A program made the translations under genes and the position numbers. A stretch of 64,000 nucleotides of DNA, taken from contig NZ_BMSE01000004.1 in NCBI RefSeq assembly GCF_014648995.1, forward strand, positions 248,001 through 312,000, read 5' to 3'. Shown piece after piece: positions 8,535 to 16,285 of the stretch. Within the stretch, counting starts at the first letter, position 1, and each line of letters opens with the position of its first letter. This DNA comes from Streptomyces massasporeus (lineage in GTDB: Bacteria; Actinomycetota; Actinomycetes; Streptomycetales; Streptomycetaceae). The notes below the pieces were generated by a model. That model worked only from the letters and a program-made list of their open reading frames with translations, was not told where the DNA came from and ran no database searches.

Positions 8535-9427
8535 ACGGCTCCTCCATGGGCCTGCCGGCGATCCATCCGGGCCGTCACCCAGTCCGTGAAGCGGGTCATG
8601 GGGATGGTCAGCGCGACGAAGACCAGCCCGGCGACGATGTACGGCGTGTAGTTGAGGCTGCGGCCCACGATGATGTCGGCGGCCCGTACGGCGTCCACCG
8701 CACCGCCGATCGAGACCAGCCCGGTGTCCTTCTGCAGCGACACCAGGTCGTTCAGGAGCGGCGGCACCTGGCGGCGCACCGCCTGGGGCAGCACCACGTA
8801 CCGCAGCGCCTGCCGGTTGTTCAGCCCCAGCGAGCGGGCCGCGGCGCGCTGCGAGGGGTGCACGGACTCGATTCCGGCGCGGAACACCTCGGCGACGTAC
8901 GCCGAGTACGTCAGGGTGAGCGCGGTGCCGCCGAGCAGCACCGGGTCGACGGTCACCCCCTGGAGCCGCAGCGCCGGGACGCCGAGGACCACGATCATCA
9001 GGTTGATGATGAGCGGCAGCCCCCGGAAGAAGTCCGTGTACGCGGCGGCCAGGAAGCGCAGCGGGAAGAACACCGGTCCGCGCAGCGTGCGGGCGACGGC
9101 GATCAGCATGCCGAGGACGAGTACCGCGACCCCGCAGATCAGCAGTAGCCGGACGTTCAGCCACAGGCCTTCGAGGACCTTCGGGAACGCCTCGCGCGCG
9201 TACCCCCAGTCGAAGAAGGTCTCCTTGGTGCGCGGCCAGCCCGGGGCGTTGACGACGACCAGGTAGAGGACGACCGCGGTGAGGAGGGTCGAGAGCGCGC
9301 CGATCGCCGTCGCGCGCCGGGCGCGGGCGCGCTTGTGGCGCTCCCGGTCCAGCCGTCGCGGCGACGGCACGTAGTCGTCCGCCGCTTCGTGCTCGCCGGA
9401 GCCCAGCTCCTCCTTGTGGACGGTCAC
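8531..9427 (-). CDS. Amino-acid ABC transporter permease
   Basis: 298-aa inner-membrane permease of the His/Glu/Gln/Arg/opine type. The N-terminal ~50 residues are charged and cytoplasmic (DRERHKRARARRA), followed by about five TM segments. The family pattern FFRGLPLIINLMIV and the EAA-type loop GIESVHPSQRAAARSLGLNN, which docks on the ATPase, are visible. The GTG at 9425-9427 overlaps the stop of the binding-protein gene (GTGA), which sets the start. Only one permease gene is present, so the transporter is probably a homodimer in the membrane. Confidence 0.94.
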   Translation of the reverse strand: MTVHKEELGSGEHEAADDYVPSPRRLDRERHKRARARRATAIGALSTLLTAVVLYLVVVNAPGWPRTKETFFDWGYAREAFPKVLEGLWLNVRLLLICGVAVLVLGMLIAVARTLRGPVFFPLRFLAAAYTDFFRGLPLIINLMIVVLGVPALRLQGVTVDPVLLGGTALTLTYSAYVAEVFRAGIESVHPSQRAAARSLGLNNRQALRYVVLPQAVRRQVPPLLNDLVSLQKDTGLVSIGGAVDAVRAADIIVGRSLNYTPYIVAGLVFVALTIPMTRFTDWVTARMDRRQAHGGAV

Positions 9428-10296
9428 TTGAGCACCGGAGCGTCGACGGCGTCCGACAGCCACTGCTGCTCGATCTTCGCGAGCGTGCCGTCCTCGCGCA
9501 GGGCGTCCACGGCCCGCGAGACGCAGGAGGTGAGAGCGCTGCCCTTGTCCAGCACGAGGCCGAACTGCTCCGGCGTGCCGCCCTGGTGCGCGAACTGACC
9601 GACGATCGTCGCGTCGGTGATCTCGGCCCCGGTGATGTAGAAGGCGGTCGGCAGGTCGACGACGATGGCGTCGACCTGGCCGTTCTTCAGCGCGGACTTG
9701 GCCTGGTCGTTCTTGGCGTAGACGGCCGCGGCCTGCTTCGGCTTCACCACGTCGTCGATGTAGTTCAGGCTGGTGGTGCCGACCTGCGCGCCCAGCTTCA
9801 CGTCCTTCAGGTCGGCCACGCTCTTCGCCTTCGCGGCCTTGGAGCCCTTCAGCGCGACGACGGCCTGGCGCACGTCGTAGTAGCCGGAGGAGAAGTCCAC
9901 GGCCTTCTTGCGCTCCTCGCTGACGGACACCTGGTTGATGTCGAAGTCGAAGGTCTTCTCACCGGGCGCGAAGGCCTTGTTGAAGGGGACGGTCTGCCAG
10001 GCGACCTTGTCCTTGCCGTAGCCGAGTTGTTCGGCGACGGCGTAGGCGACCGCGGACTCGAAGCCCTTGCCGTTGGCCGGCTTGTCGTCCTTGAACCACG
10101 GCTCGTAGGCGGGCTCGTCGGTGGCGATGGTCAGCTTGCCCGAGGTCCGGGTGGCCAACTCGCCCTTCTCGCACGCGTTCCCGGCGGACGACGACGGCTT
10201 GTCCGCCTCCTCGGGCTGCGGGGCGCAGCTCACGGCGGCGGCGAGGACGACGACGGCGACGGCGGCGCGGCGCAGGGCACGCGGAGCAGGATGCAT
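9424..10296 (-). CDS. Amino-acid ABC transporter substrate-binding lipoprotein
   Basis: Periplasmic-binding-protein type II domain (SBP_bac_3), about 290 aa. The start MHPAPRALRRAAVAVVVLAA is chosen because it gives a clean signal peptide ending at AAVSC, a slightly atypical lipobox whose Cys would be lipidated. The mature part has GKLTIATDEPAYEPWF, FDFDINQVSVSEERKKAVDFS and DAIVVDLPTAFYI, which are standard family blocks. It heads an operon with the permease and ATPase genes, with 4-bp overlaps between them. The exact amino acid cannot be read. Confidence 0.93.
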   Translation of the reverse strand: MHPAPRALRRAAVAVVVLAAAVSCAPQPEEADKPSSSAGNACEKGELATRTSGKLTIATDEPAYEPWFKDDKPANGKGFESAVAYAVAEQLGYGKDKVAWQTVPFNKAFAPGEKTFDFDINQVSVSEERKKAVDFSSGYYDVRQAVVALKGSKAAKAKSVADLKDVKLGAQVGTTSLNYIDDVVKPKQAAAVYAKNDQAKSALKNGQVDAIVVDLPTAFYITGAEITDATIVGQFAHQGGTPEQFGLVLDKGSALTSCVSRAVDALREDGTLAKIEQQWLSDAVDAPVLK

Positions 10297-10499
10297 GGCG
10301 GGAGATTGACAGCCGACGGGCCCGTTTGTCGAGGTCACGGCGCCACATGTCCGGATGGTGGGAACGGGTGTTGCGGTTGTGTGAACGGGTCCCGATGCCG
10401 GTCGTGCTGGTGTGTGCCGGGGCCGCCGGCCGAGGGCGGGGATCGACAGGCCGGCGGCCCGACCGCACAGGAGCCGTCATCCTGCGCGGGGCTGGTACC

Positions 10500-10515
10500 A
10501 GTTGACTGCGCAACT
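10500..10515. promoter_or_regulatory. Orphan MarR-like operator palindrome
   Basis: AGTTGACTGCGCAACT has 5-bp inverted arms AGTTG/CAACT and resembles MarR-family operators of Streptomyces. No intact MarR gene lies beside it; it sits in the 308-bp stretch 10297-10604 that otherwise holds no gene I can support. It may be the leftover promoter of a lost gene. Confidence 0.3.
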
Positions 10516-10604
10516 ACGTTCGAGGGGAGCGCGCGTGCGACACCGGCGTGTGCGAACGATTCACACGGGGCGCGTGCGCGGCGCGCGCCGAGGGGGAGCG
10601 TGCC

Positions 10605-10810
10605 TCACCACCCGCGCGCGTGCCACTCCGGCAGGTGCGGGCGCTCCGCGCCCAGCGACGTGTCGTTGCCGTGCCAGGGGTAGACCCAGGTCTCGTCCGG
10701 GAGGGTGCCGAAGATCTTGGTCTCGACGTCGTGGATGAGGCTGGCGAACGCCTTCGGTCCTTGTGGGTGTTGCCCACACCGCCGGGGAACACCACAGCAC
10801 GCGCCAACAC
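10605..10810 (-). pseudogene. C-terminal fragment of an MBL-fold hydrolase, frameshifted
   Basis: The last ~50 codons (KAFASLIHDVETKIFGTLPD, then WVYPWHGNDTSLGAERPHL) closely match the C-terminus of the intact metallo-hydrolase at 21401-22051 (SLMSGLEAKVFVLPDEAWIY, then PGHGNDTTLGAERPHL). Just upstream, in the neighbouring frame, VVFPGGVGNTHKD continues the homology (CLFPGGPGRTT in the intact gene). A one-base deletion near 10760 explains the frame change. The zinc-binding HxHxDH half is absent. This is a truncated, dead paralogue. Confidence 0.8.
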
Positions 10811-10912
10811 ACGAGGTCACGGCGGCGCGCAAACCTACGGGCCGTGCCTCCGCGGCGTCGAAGTGGGCCGACCGCATCAGATGCCTGTGCAATGAGGCAG
10901 GCCGTGCCCTTG

Positions 10913-11536
10913 TCAGTGGTGGCGCGGGCGGGGCAGCAAGGCGAACGCGCTCTCCGCAATGGAGGTCAGGCGGTCGGGGCTGTGGCCGTACGCGCCTACG
11001 ACATCGGTCCCGCGGATGATGGTCAGCAGGAGGTAGGCGAGGTCGTCGGGATCCGCGTCGGGGTCGATGTCGCCGTTGCGCTGGGCCGCTCGCACACACT
11101 CGGCCACCGCCGTCCGGACTACGGAGAAGCAGTCGTTGGCCAGACGTTTCACCTCGGGGTCGGAGGCGCCGATCTCCAGGGCCATTTTGGCGGCGAAGCA
11201 GGCTGCGGCCGTCCGGTCGGGGGCGGGGGGTACGTCGGCGGCGAGTGGCACCCCGTGGACGGCGCGGAGCAGGTACGCGTGCAGTCGATCCAGGGCGCCC
11301 TCGTCCGGTCCGGCGAGCAACTTCCGCGGACCCTGCCCCAGCCGGGCGAAGTAGCCGGCCATCGCCTGCAGTAGCACGCCGTGTTTGCCGTCGAACGCGG
11401 CGTAGAGGCTGCCGCGGCCCAGGCCGGTGGCGGCGCTGATGTCGTCGACGCTCGTGCCGTTGTAGCCCGAGGTGCGGAACTGCCGCTCGGCGGCGTGGAG
11501 GACGTGGTCGGGGTCGAAGCTTCGTGGTCTCGCCAT
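10913..11536 (-). CDS. TetR-family transcriptional repressor
   Basis: 207-aa regulator starting at the ATG at 11534-11536 (MARPRSFDPDHVLHAAERQF). Residues ~10-55 form the TetR helix-turn-helix, with GYNGTSVDDISAATGLGRGSLYAAF as the typical helix 2-3 block. The C-terminal two-thirds are helical, with Cys residues in TAAACFAAKMALE and LANDCFSVV, which could make it redox- or ligand-responsive. It is transcribed divergently from the flavoprotein/exporter pair starting at 11928, with repeats in the intergenic region that look like its operators. It probably represses that pair and itself. Confidence 0.92.
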   Translation of the reverse strand: MARPRSFDPDHVLHAAERQFRTSGYNGTSVDDISAATGLGRGSLYAAFDGKHGVLLQAMAGYFARLGQGPRKLLAGPDEGALDRLHAYLLRAVHGVPLAADVPPAPDRTAAACFAAKMALEIGASDPEVKRLANDCFSVVRTAVAECVRAAQRNGDIDPDADPDDLAYLLLTIIRGTDVVGAYGHSPDRLTSIAESAFALLPRPRHH

Positions 11537-11565
11537 ACATCGAAGGTAAAGCCGACCCACCGTTA

Positions 11566-11620
11566 TTGACAACCCAGTACAGAACCATCTAGGTTTCTGA
11601 CTGTTCAGTACACAACCATC
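11566..11620 (+). promoter_or_regulatory. Promoter with repeated operator-like boxes between tetR and the flavoprotein gene
   Basis: TTGACA at 11566-11571 and TAGGTT at 11590-11595 (18-bp spacing) make a good Streptomyces vegetative promoter reading rightward. The 15-mers CAGTACAGAACCATC (11575-11589) and CAGTACACAACCATC (11606-11620) are direct repeats with one mismatch, 31 bp apart. ACTGTTCAGT at 11600-11609 has inverted 4-bp arms. The boxes overlap the promoter and predicted start, as expected for TetR repression. Confidence 0.6.
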
Positions 11621-11719
11621 CTGAGCTCACCGGACAGGGTGTGTGTACGCCTGGCGCGATGGAGAGCAACCCATGCCTTTGCGCTCCTCCGCGCCGCCCA
11701 ACGTTGCGACGCCTTCCAG

Positions 11720-11812
11720 GCCGGTAAGGCCCGTCTGATCCTCGCGATCCTGGCGACGGCGAGCTCCATCGCCGGACTGGATCTGTACATCACGAACGTC
11801 GGGCTGTCCTCG
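11720..11812 (+). pseudogene. Remnant of an MFS exporter N-terminus
   Basis: The short frame reads GKARLILAILATASSIAGLD, then LYITNVGLS, which matches the first TM segment of DHA2-type MFS exporters (hydrophobic stretch, then LD-x-x-I-x-NVAL). The homology stops after about 30 codons and runs into an unrelated fragment. No function is expected. It lies in the 391-bp tetR-flavoprotein interval, whose left part holds the promoter. Confidence 0.45.
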
Positions 11813-11817
11813 GCGCG

Positions 11818-11886
11818 GGGCACTTCCTGCACCTCGAACAGCCCAAGACGGTCGCCGACCGCATCCTCGGCTTTCTGAACAACTGA
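11818..11886 (+). pseudogene. Remnant of an alpha/beta-hydrolase C-terminus
   Basis: GHFLHLEQPKTVADRILGFL followed by NN and a stop is the typical end of an alpha/beta hydrolase: the catalytic His lies in a GH-x2-x-LE-P context, followed by the last helix. There is no upstream hydrolase sequence in frame, so this is a 23-codon relic joined to the MFS relic before it. Confidence 0.5.
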
Positions 11887-11927
11887 CCCCCCTCCAACCA
11901 CCCAGAACTCGAAGGGTTGACCGAACC

Positions 11928-12977
11928 ATGACTGACAAGGAAAGGCAGGAGGCCATGGCTGTGGCGACTCCTCCGTACGCGAGCGACGCACTGGCCGAGG
12001 GGACCGTCGACGCGGTGGTGATCGGCGGGGGCGCCGCGGGGCTGAACGGTGCACTGATCCTCGCCCGCTCCCGCCGCTCGGTCGTCGTGATCGACAGCGG
12101 CTCCCCGCGCAACGCGCCCGCGGAGGCCGTGCACGGCTTCATCGCCCTGGACGGCACCCCGCCGTCCGAGATCCTTCGACGGGGCCGGGAGCAGGTGCGC
12201 CAGTACGGCGGACGCGTCGTGTTCGGCGAGGTGGTCTCGGCCGAGTCCGCCGCCCCGTCGGCAGACGGGGACCTGCGGTTCACCGTCACCCTGGCCGACG
12301 GCCGCAGCATCACCGCTCGCCGCATCCTGGTGGCCACCGGCCTCACGGATGTGCTGCCACAGGTGCCCGGGCTCGCCGAGCACTGGGGGCACAGTGTGGT
12401 GCACTGCCCGTACTGCCACGGCTGGGAGATGCGCGACGAGCCCATCGGCATCCTCGCCACCGGCCCGGCCTCCATCGGCCACGCGTATCTGTTCCGCCAG
12501 CTGACCGAGGACCTGACCTACTTCACCCACGGCACCGACCTGGACGAGGACAGCCGCGCCCGCTTCGCCGCCCGCGGCATCCGCATCATCGACACCCCGG
12601 TCACCGAGGTCGTCGACGACGAGGACGGTGCCCTCGCCGGGGTGCGCCTGGCCGACGGCCAGGTCGTGGCCCGCCGCGTCCTCGCGGTCGCCCCGCAGAT
12701 GCAGGCCCGCACCCAGGGCCTGGAAGGTCTGGGCCTGCCGGTGCAGGACCTGCCGAACAACATGGGCCGCGGTTTCGCCTCTGGCATGGCCGGCACCACC
12801 GAGGTGCCGGGTGTGTGGGTGGCCGGCAACGCCACCGATCCGGTCGCCCAGGTCGGGGCCTCCGCAGCGGCCGGCGCACTGGCCGGCGACTACATCAACA
12901 GGATGCTGGCCACCGCGGACACCGACGCGGCCCTCCAGGGGATCGCCGAGGGAAGCCCGCAAGGGGCCACAGGATGA
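11928..12977 (+). CDS. FAD/NAD(P)-dependent oxidoreductase, thioredoxin-reductase-like with CPYC
   Basis: 349-aa flavoprotein. An N-terminal FAD-binding motif VIGGGAAGLNGALILARSRR is followed by a redox-active pair Cys160/Cys163 in HCPYCHGWE, and a C-terminal FAD block VWVAGNATDPVAQV. The layout and the CPxCHG motif resemble thioredoxin reductases and the dithiol oxidases of the GliT/HlmI type, which close disulfides in self-protection against thiol-containing antibiotics. The usual second GxGxxA NAD(P) motif reads ATGPASIGHAYLF and is weak, which favours an oxidase over a reductase. ATG 11928 is used; ATG 11955 behind AGGAGG is an alternative, although its spacing is only 2 bp. It is followed after ~90 bp by an exporter gene. 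Confidence 0.85.
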   Translation: MTDKERQEAMAVATPPYASDALAEGTVDAVVIGGGAAGLNGALILARSRRSVVVIDSGSPRNAPAEAVHGFIALDGTPPSEILRRGREQVRQYGGRVVFGEVVSAESAAPSADGDLRFTVTLADGRSITARRILVATGLTDVLPQVPGLAEHWGHSVVHCPYCHGWEMRDEPIGILATGPASIGHAYLFRQLTEDLTYFTHGTDLDEDSRARFAARGIRIIDTPVTEVVDDEDGALAGVRLADGQVVARRVLAVAPQMQARTQGLEGLGLPVQDLPNNMGRGFASGMAGTTEVPGVWVAGNATDPVAQVGASAAAGALAGDYINRMLATADTDAALQGIAEGSPQGATG

Positions 12978-13070
12978 TCTCGAAGCCCTGAGATCTAGCC
13001 CGTCGCCCGCTCCCCTCACGGGCAATTACGTGATTCCCCTCGTCCGCCCCGTCCCTCTCAGGAGCTACTG

Positions 13071-14702
13071 ATGCCCTTCCTTGCACATACCCCCGTGGAG
13101 AAGATGACCGGGCCGTACGCGCAGCGCTGGTGGGCGCTGCTCGTGCTGTGCCTGAGCCTGCTGATCACGGTGATGGCGAACACGTCGCTGATCGTCGCCG
13201 CCCCCGACATGACCACCGACCTGGGCCTGAGCAGCAGCGATCTGCAGTGGGTCGTCGATAGCTACACCGTTCCGTACGCGGCGCTGATGCTGGTGCTGGG
13301 TGCGATCGGTGACAAGTACAGCCGACGCGGCGCGCTGGTGCTGGGTCTGCTGATCTTCGCCGGCGGTTCGGTGATGGGGAGCATGGTCGACGAGACCTCA
13401 CTGGTCATCGTGGCCCGCGCGATCATGGGTGTCGGTGCCGCGGTCGTGATGCCGGCCACGCTGTCCCTGGTGGTCGCGACCTTCCCCCGGAGCGAGCGGG
13501 CCAAGGCCATCACCGCCTGGGCCGCGACCTCCGGGGTGGCGGTAGCCGTCGGCCCGCTGGTCTCCGGCTGGCTGCTCGAGGACCACGCCTGGGGCTCGAC
13601 CTTCCTGATCAACGTGCCGATCGCCGTGGCCGCCGTGTTCGGCGCGCTCGCCCTGGTACCGCCGTCCAAGGCGGAGGGAATGGGCCGGATCGACTACGTC
13701 GGTGGTCTGCTGTCGATCGTCACGGTCGGCTCCCTGATCTACGCCGCCATCGAGGGCCCGCACTCCGGCTGGGGCGCCGGCCCCGTCACCGCCGCCGTGG
13801 TCGCCGGTGTCGGTCTGGTCGCCTTCGTCGCCTGGGAGCTGCGGCACCCGCACCCGATGCTGGATGTCCGAAAGTTCGCGCTGCGGCCCTTCACCGGCTC
13901 GATGCTCGCGGTGATGTTCTTCTTCTTCGGCATGTTCGCCGTGATCTACTACTCGACGCAGTTCCTGCAGTTCGTCCTCGGCTACGGCGCCCTGGACACG
14001 GGTGTACGTCTGCTGCCGCTGGGCGGTGCGGTGTTCCTCGGGTCCGCGGTGACCGGGGTGCTCGCCCCGAAGCTGGGGGTGAGGGTGATGGCCGTGACCG
14101 GCATGGCCGTCGGCACGGCGGGCATGTTCCTGCTCACCCAGATCGACAAGGGGTCGACGTACGGGGACTTCCTGGCGCCGCTGATGATGCTGGGCCTCGC
14201 GCTCGGACTGGCCATCTCCCCGGCGACCGACACGATCATGGGCTCCTTCCCCGAGTCCGAGTTGGGCGTCGGCGGCGGGGTCAACGACACCGCGCTGGAG
14301 CTGGGCGGGGCGCTGGGCATCGCGGTGCTGGGCTCGCTGCTGGGCACGGCCTACCGGGACGAGCTGACCGACCTGGTGGGCAACCGGCTCCCGGCGGAGG
14401 CGATGGAGACCGCCAAGGACTCGGTCGGCGCCGGCCTGGCCGTCGCGGAGCGGGTCGCGCAGGATCCCTCCGCCGGGCCCCAGCAGGCCCAGGCCGCCGT
14501 GGACGCCGTCCACCAGGCCTTCGCCCATGGAGTCGCCCAGACCAGCCTCATCGGCGGGATCATCATGGCCGCCGGAACACTGATCGTCCTCGCTGTCCTG
14601 CCGGGCCGGCGCGGGTTCGCGAAGCAGAGCGCCGAGCCGGGGGCCGGGACGACGGCGAGCGAGGAGGCGGCTGTGCGGGAGCACACCGGGTCCACCCGCT
14701 AG
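13071..14702 (+). CDS. MFS drug exporter, DHA2 (14-TMS, EmrB/QacA) family
   Basis: 543-aa proton-driven exporter with about 14 TM segments. It starts at ATG 13071 behind an AGGAG-like site. Motif A GAIGDKYSRRGALVLGLLIF, TM1 block VMANTSLIVAAPDM, motif C-like GVAVAVGPLVSGWLLEDHAWG and the DHA2 sequence FLINVPIAV are visible. A long extracytoplasmic stretch near residues 440-490 and a hydrophilic tail follow. Upstream lies the CxxC flavoprotein and a divergent TetR gene, so the set looks like a self-resistance or stress cassette: repressor, redox enzyme, exporter. The substrate is unknown. Confidence 0.92.
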   Translation: MPFLAHTPVEKMTGPYAQRWWALLVLCLSLLITVMANTSLIVAAPDMTTDLGLSSSDLQWVVDSYTVPYAALMLVLGAIGDKYSRRGALVLGLLIFAGGSVMGSMVDETSLVIVARAIMGVGAAVVMPATLSLVVATFPRSERAKAITAWAATSGVAVAVGPLVSGWLLEDHAWGSTFLINVPIAVAAVFGALALVPPSKAEGMGRIDYVGGLLSIVTVGSLIYAAIEGPHSGWGAGPVTAAVVAGVGLVAFVAWELRHPHPMLDVRKFALRPFTGSMLAVMFFFFGMFAVIYYSTQFLQFVLGYGALDTGVRLLPLGGAVFLGSAVTGVLAPKLGVRVMAVTGMAVGTAGMFLLTQIDKGSTYGDFLAPLMMLGLALGLAISPATDTIMGSFPESELGVGGGVNDTALELGGALGIAVLGSLLGTAYRDELTDLVGNRLPAEAMETAKDSVGAGLAVAERVAQDPSAGPQQAQAAVDAVHQAFAHGVAQTSLIGGIIMAAGTLIVLAVLPGRRGFAKQSAEPGAGTTASEEAAVREHTGSTR

Positions 14703-14887
14703 ATCGCCGGCGGGGCGTCCACTGGATCGCCGGGGCCGCGTCCGCCCGGGTCGCCGGGCACCGCCTCCGTCGGATCGCCCGCCAGGCGCGTCGGGCAGGA
14801 GCCCGGCGGCGCGAGACGCGCCGGGCGCGGGCGTGGTCCACGGTCCACGGCCACGCGGATCCTCTGCCGGAACACCTCACCGTCCTC

Positions 14888-14934
14888 GGCCTCCGGGCCG
14901 CCCCGGGGCTCTCCTCCGGGGCGGCCCGGAGGCC
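14888..14934. terminator. Perfect 19-bp hairpin after the DHA2 exporter
   Basis: GGCCTCCGGGCCGCCCCGG (14888-14906) and its exact reverse complement (14916-14934) flank a 9-nt loop. There is no T-tract on either strand, as is common in Streptomyces. Confidence 0.8.
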
Positions 14935-15279
14935 AAGGGCCGTGAGGGAACCCGGCCCGGCAGACCGCAGCCCATACAGCAGTCCCCCTGATCATGGCGG
15001 TCACGCCGTCGGGCTCCGGGCAGCCGCCCGCTCCCGGCTCTGTGGCGCCTGTACCTGTCCCTGGACACGGCGTGGCGCAACCGGACGAGTCCGGCATGAC
15101 CCTGGACGCCACCGCCGCCCCCCGGTGCAGCTCACCCGCGTACGGACCGCCGTCGGCCGCCCCGGCGAGCACCCGTTCCGCTGAGCACCCGCCCCGGTGA
15201 GCGGCCGATCAAACAACGTCGTGTGCCCAGGTGTTACCCGAGCATTCATGTGAGGCACGTCACTACTGGAGGGGCATCT
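14935..15279. other. Gene-poor stretch
   Basis: Between the terminator and the small ORF at 15280 I see no gene I can support. A 68-codon frame at 14994-15200 (+) lacks a ribosome binding site and has a low-complexity Pro/Ala composition. Base composition becomes less GC-rich from about 15200 onwards, marking the edge of the RHS island. Confidence 0.5.
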
Positions 15280-15411
15280 ATGGATGCTCAGACAGCAAGG
15301 GACACCACCTTCACTTTCCATAATCATGAACGCGGCTTGACCCTGGTTTCGAAAGGGAGTGCATTCCAAATCCGTTCGATAACGGCATGTGATTACCTTA
15401 GCTGTGTGTGA
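15280..15411 (+). CDS. 43-aa peptide with a Ser/Thr/Cys-rich C-terminus
   Basis: ATG 15280 is preceded by GGAGGGG (15268-15274) at an ideal 5-bp spacing. The product is 43 aa, beginning MDAQTARDTTFTFHNHERG and ending QIRSITACDYLSCV. The charged N-terminal part and the last 11 residues with two Cys and three Ser/Thr recall precursor peptides of ribosomally made, modified products, but no modification enzyme lies within the window nearby. Codon use is unlike the neighbours (ATA, TTG, AAA, GCA, AGT), suggesting transfer. A 7-bp hairpin follows the stop. No family recognised. Confidence 0.5.
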   Translation: MDAQTARDTTFTFHNHERGLTLVSKGSAFQIRSITACDYLSCV

Positions 15412-15416
15412 TCAAA

Positions 15417-15439
15417 GTGCGGAATTATGTAGTCCGCAC
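15417..15439 (+). terminator. Short hairpin after the 43-aa ORF
   Basis: GTGCGGA (15417-15423) and TCCGCAC (15433-15439) form a 7-bp stem with a 9-nt AT-rich loop, 6 bp after the stop codon. It is weak; it may be a terminator or a 3' stabiliser. Confidence 0.35.
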
Positions 15440-15546
15440 CCTCTCGCAGGGATGATGTGAAGGCGCATCGGGGAATGCGCCTTTCATTCATGTGGCATCG
15501 AGTCATGCGGGTTGTTCGATTCTGCATGCCCAGGGGAGGGATTCAC

Positions 15547-16071
15547 GTGAAGCGTGCTCACCGGACGCTGTCGCTGGCGGCGGCAGGATTCGCAACGGTA
15601 TTGGCATGCGCGGGCACCGCGTCCGCGGGGACGGGGCCGACGCCGGCGGACCGGCAGCCGCCCATGTCATCTGTGCCGTCGGAGGCGGGTAATCCGCTGT
15701 CCGCACGTGCTCAGGCCGCCGGTGTGTGCTCGGACGCCTATCAGATCGGCACGACGTCGTACGCCTACCGGGGTACGGAGCAGATCGCCTCGGTCAAGCA
15801 GTTCTACTCGCCCGAGTGCAAGGAGAACTACGGCTACGTGTGGGTGTGGAAGTCGTTCCTGGACAAAGGGATCAACTTCGACCTCCAGGTCGGCGTGTGG
15901 TCCTACGACCGCGAGACGCTGCTGGGCGCTCGCACCGAGTTCGACACGCACAACCAGGAGTTCTGGGGCAACGGCGCCGACACGGTGGATGACTGCACCT
16001 CCGGCGACGGCACCCTGACCATCGCCGACGAGCAGGGCGGCTATTCCGCCAGGACGTCCAAGCGCTGCTGA
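15547..16071 (+). CDS. Secreted protein of unknown function with four cysteines
   Basis: 174 aa from GTG 15547, which follows GGGGAGGG. The first ~30 residues form a Sec signal peptide (VKRAHRTLSLAAAGFATVLA, cleavage near GTASA). The mature part is about 145 aa, with four Cys (GVCSDAY, SPECKEN, VDDCTSG, SKRC) that can form two disulfides. Aromatic-rich strands such as ASVKQFYSPECKENYGYVWV suggest a small beta-rich secreted domain. It lies 215 bp upstream of the rhs gene on the same strand, so it may be exported with it or act as a partner. No known family could be named with confidence. Confidence 0.75.
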   Translation: MKRAHRTLSLAAAGFATVLACAGTASAGTGPTPADRQPPMSSVPSEAGNPLSARAQAAGVCSDAYQIGTTSYAYRGTEQIASVKQFYSPECKENYGYVWVWKSFLDKGINFDLQVGVWSYDRETLLGARTEFDTHNQEFWGNGADTVDDCTSGDGTLTIADEQGGYSARTSKRC

Positions 16072-16285
16072 CCCGGTCGCGGCGCGGCTGCCCGTCGATT
16101 CGATACGCAGTGCCCAACCGCCGGCCCCGCGCTGATCCAGTGCGTCGTCCTGAGCCGGGGTCACCACGCAAGGCAGACACCGAGTGCGGGTGACAGCCGC
16201 CCACCGGCTGCCACCCGCCGAGGTCTGCCTCCCGTCAACCGGTTGTGAAGGCCCGAACGATCCAACGATCCAAGGAGAGACCGTC

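Noticed and set aside
14699..15172. 157-codon minus-strand frame after the DHA2 exporter
   Set aside because: It is Pro/Gly/Ala low complexity and crosses the perfect terminator hairpin, with no ribosome site.
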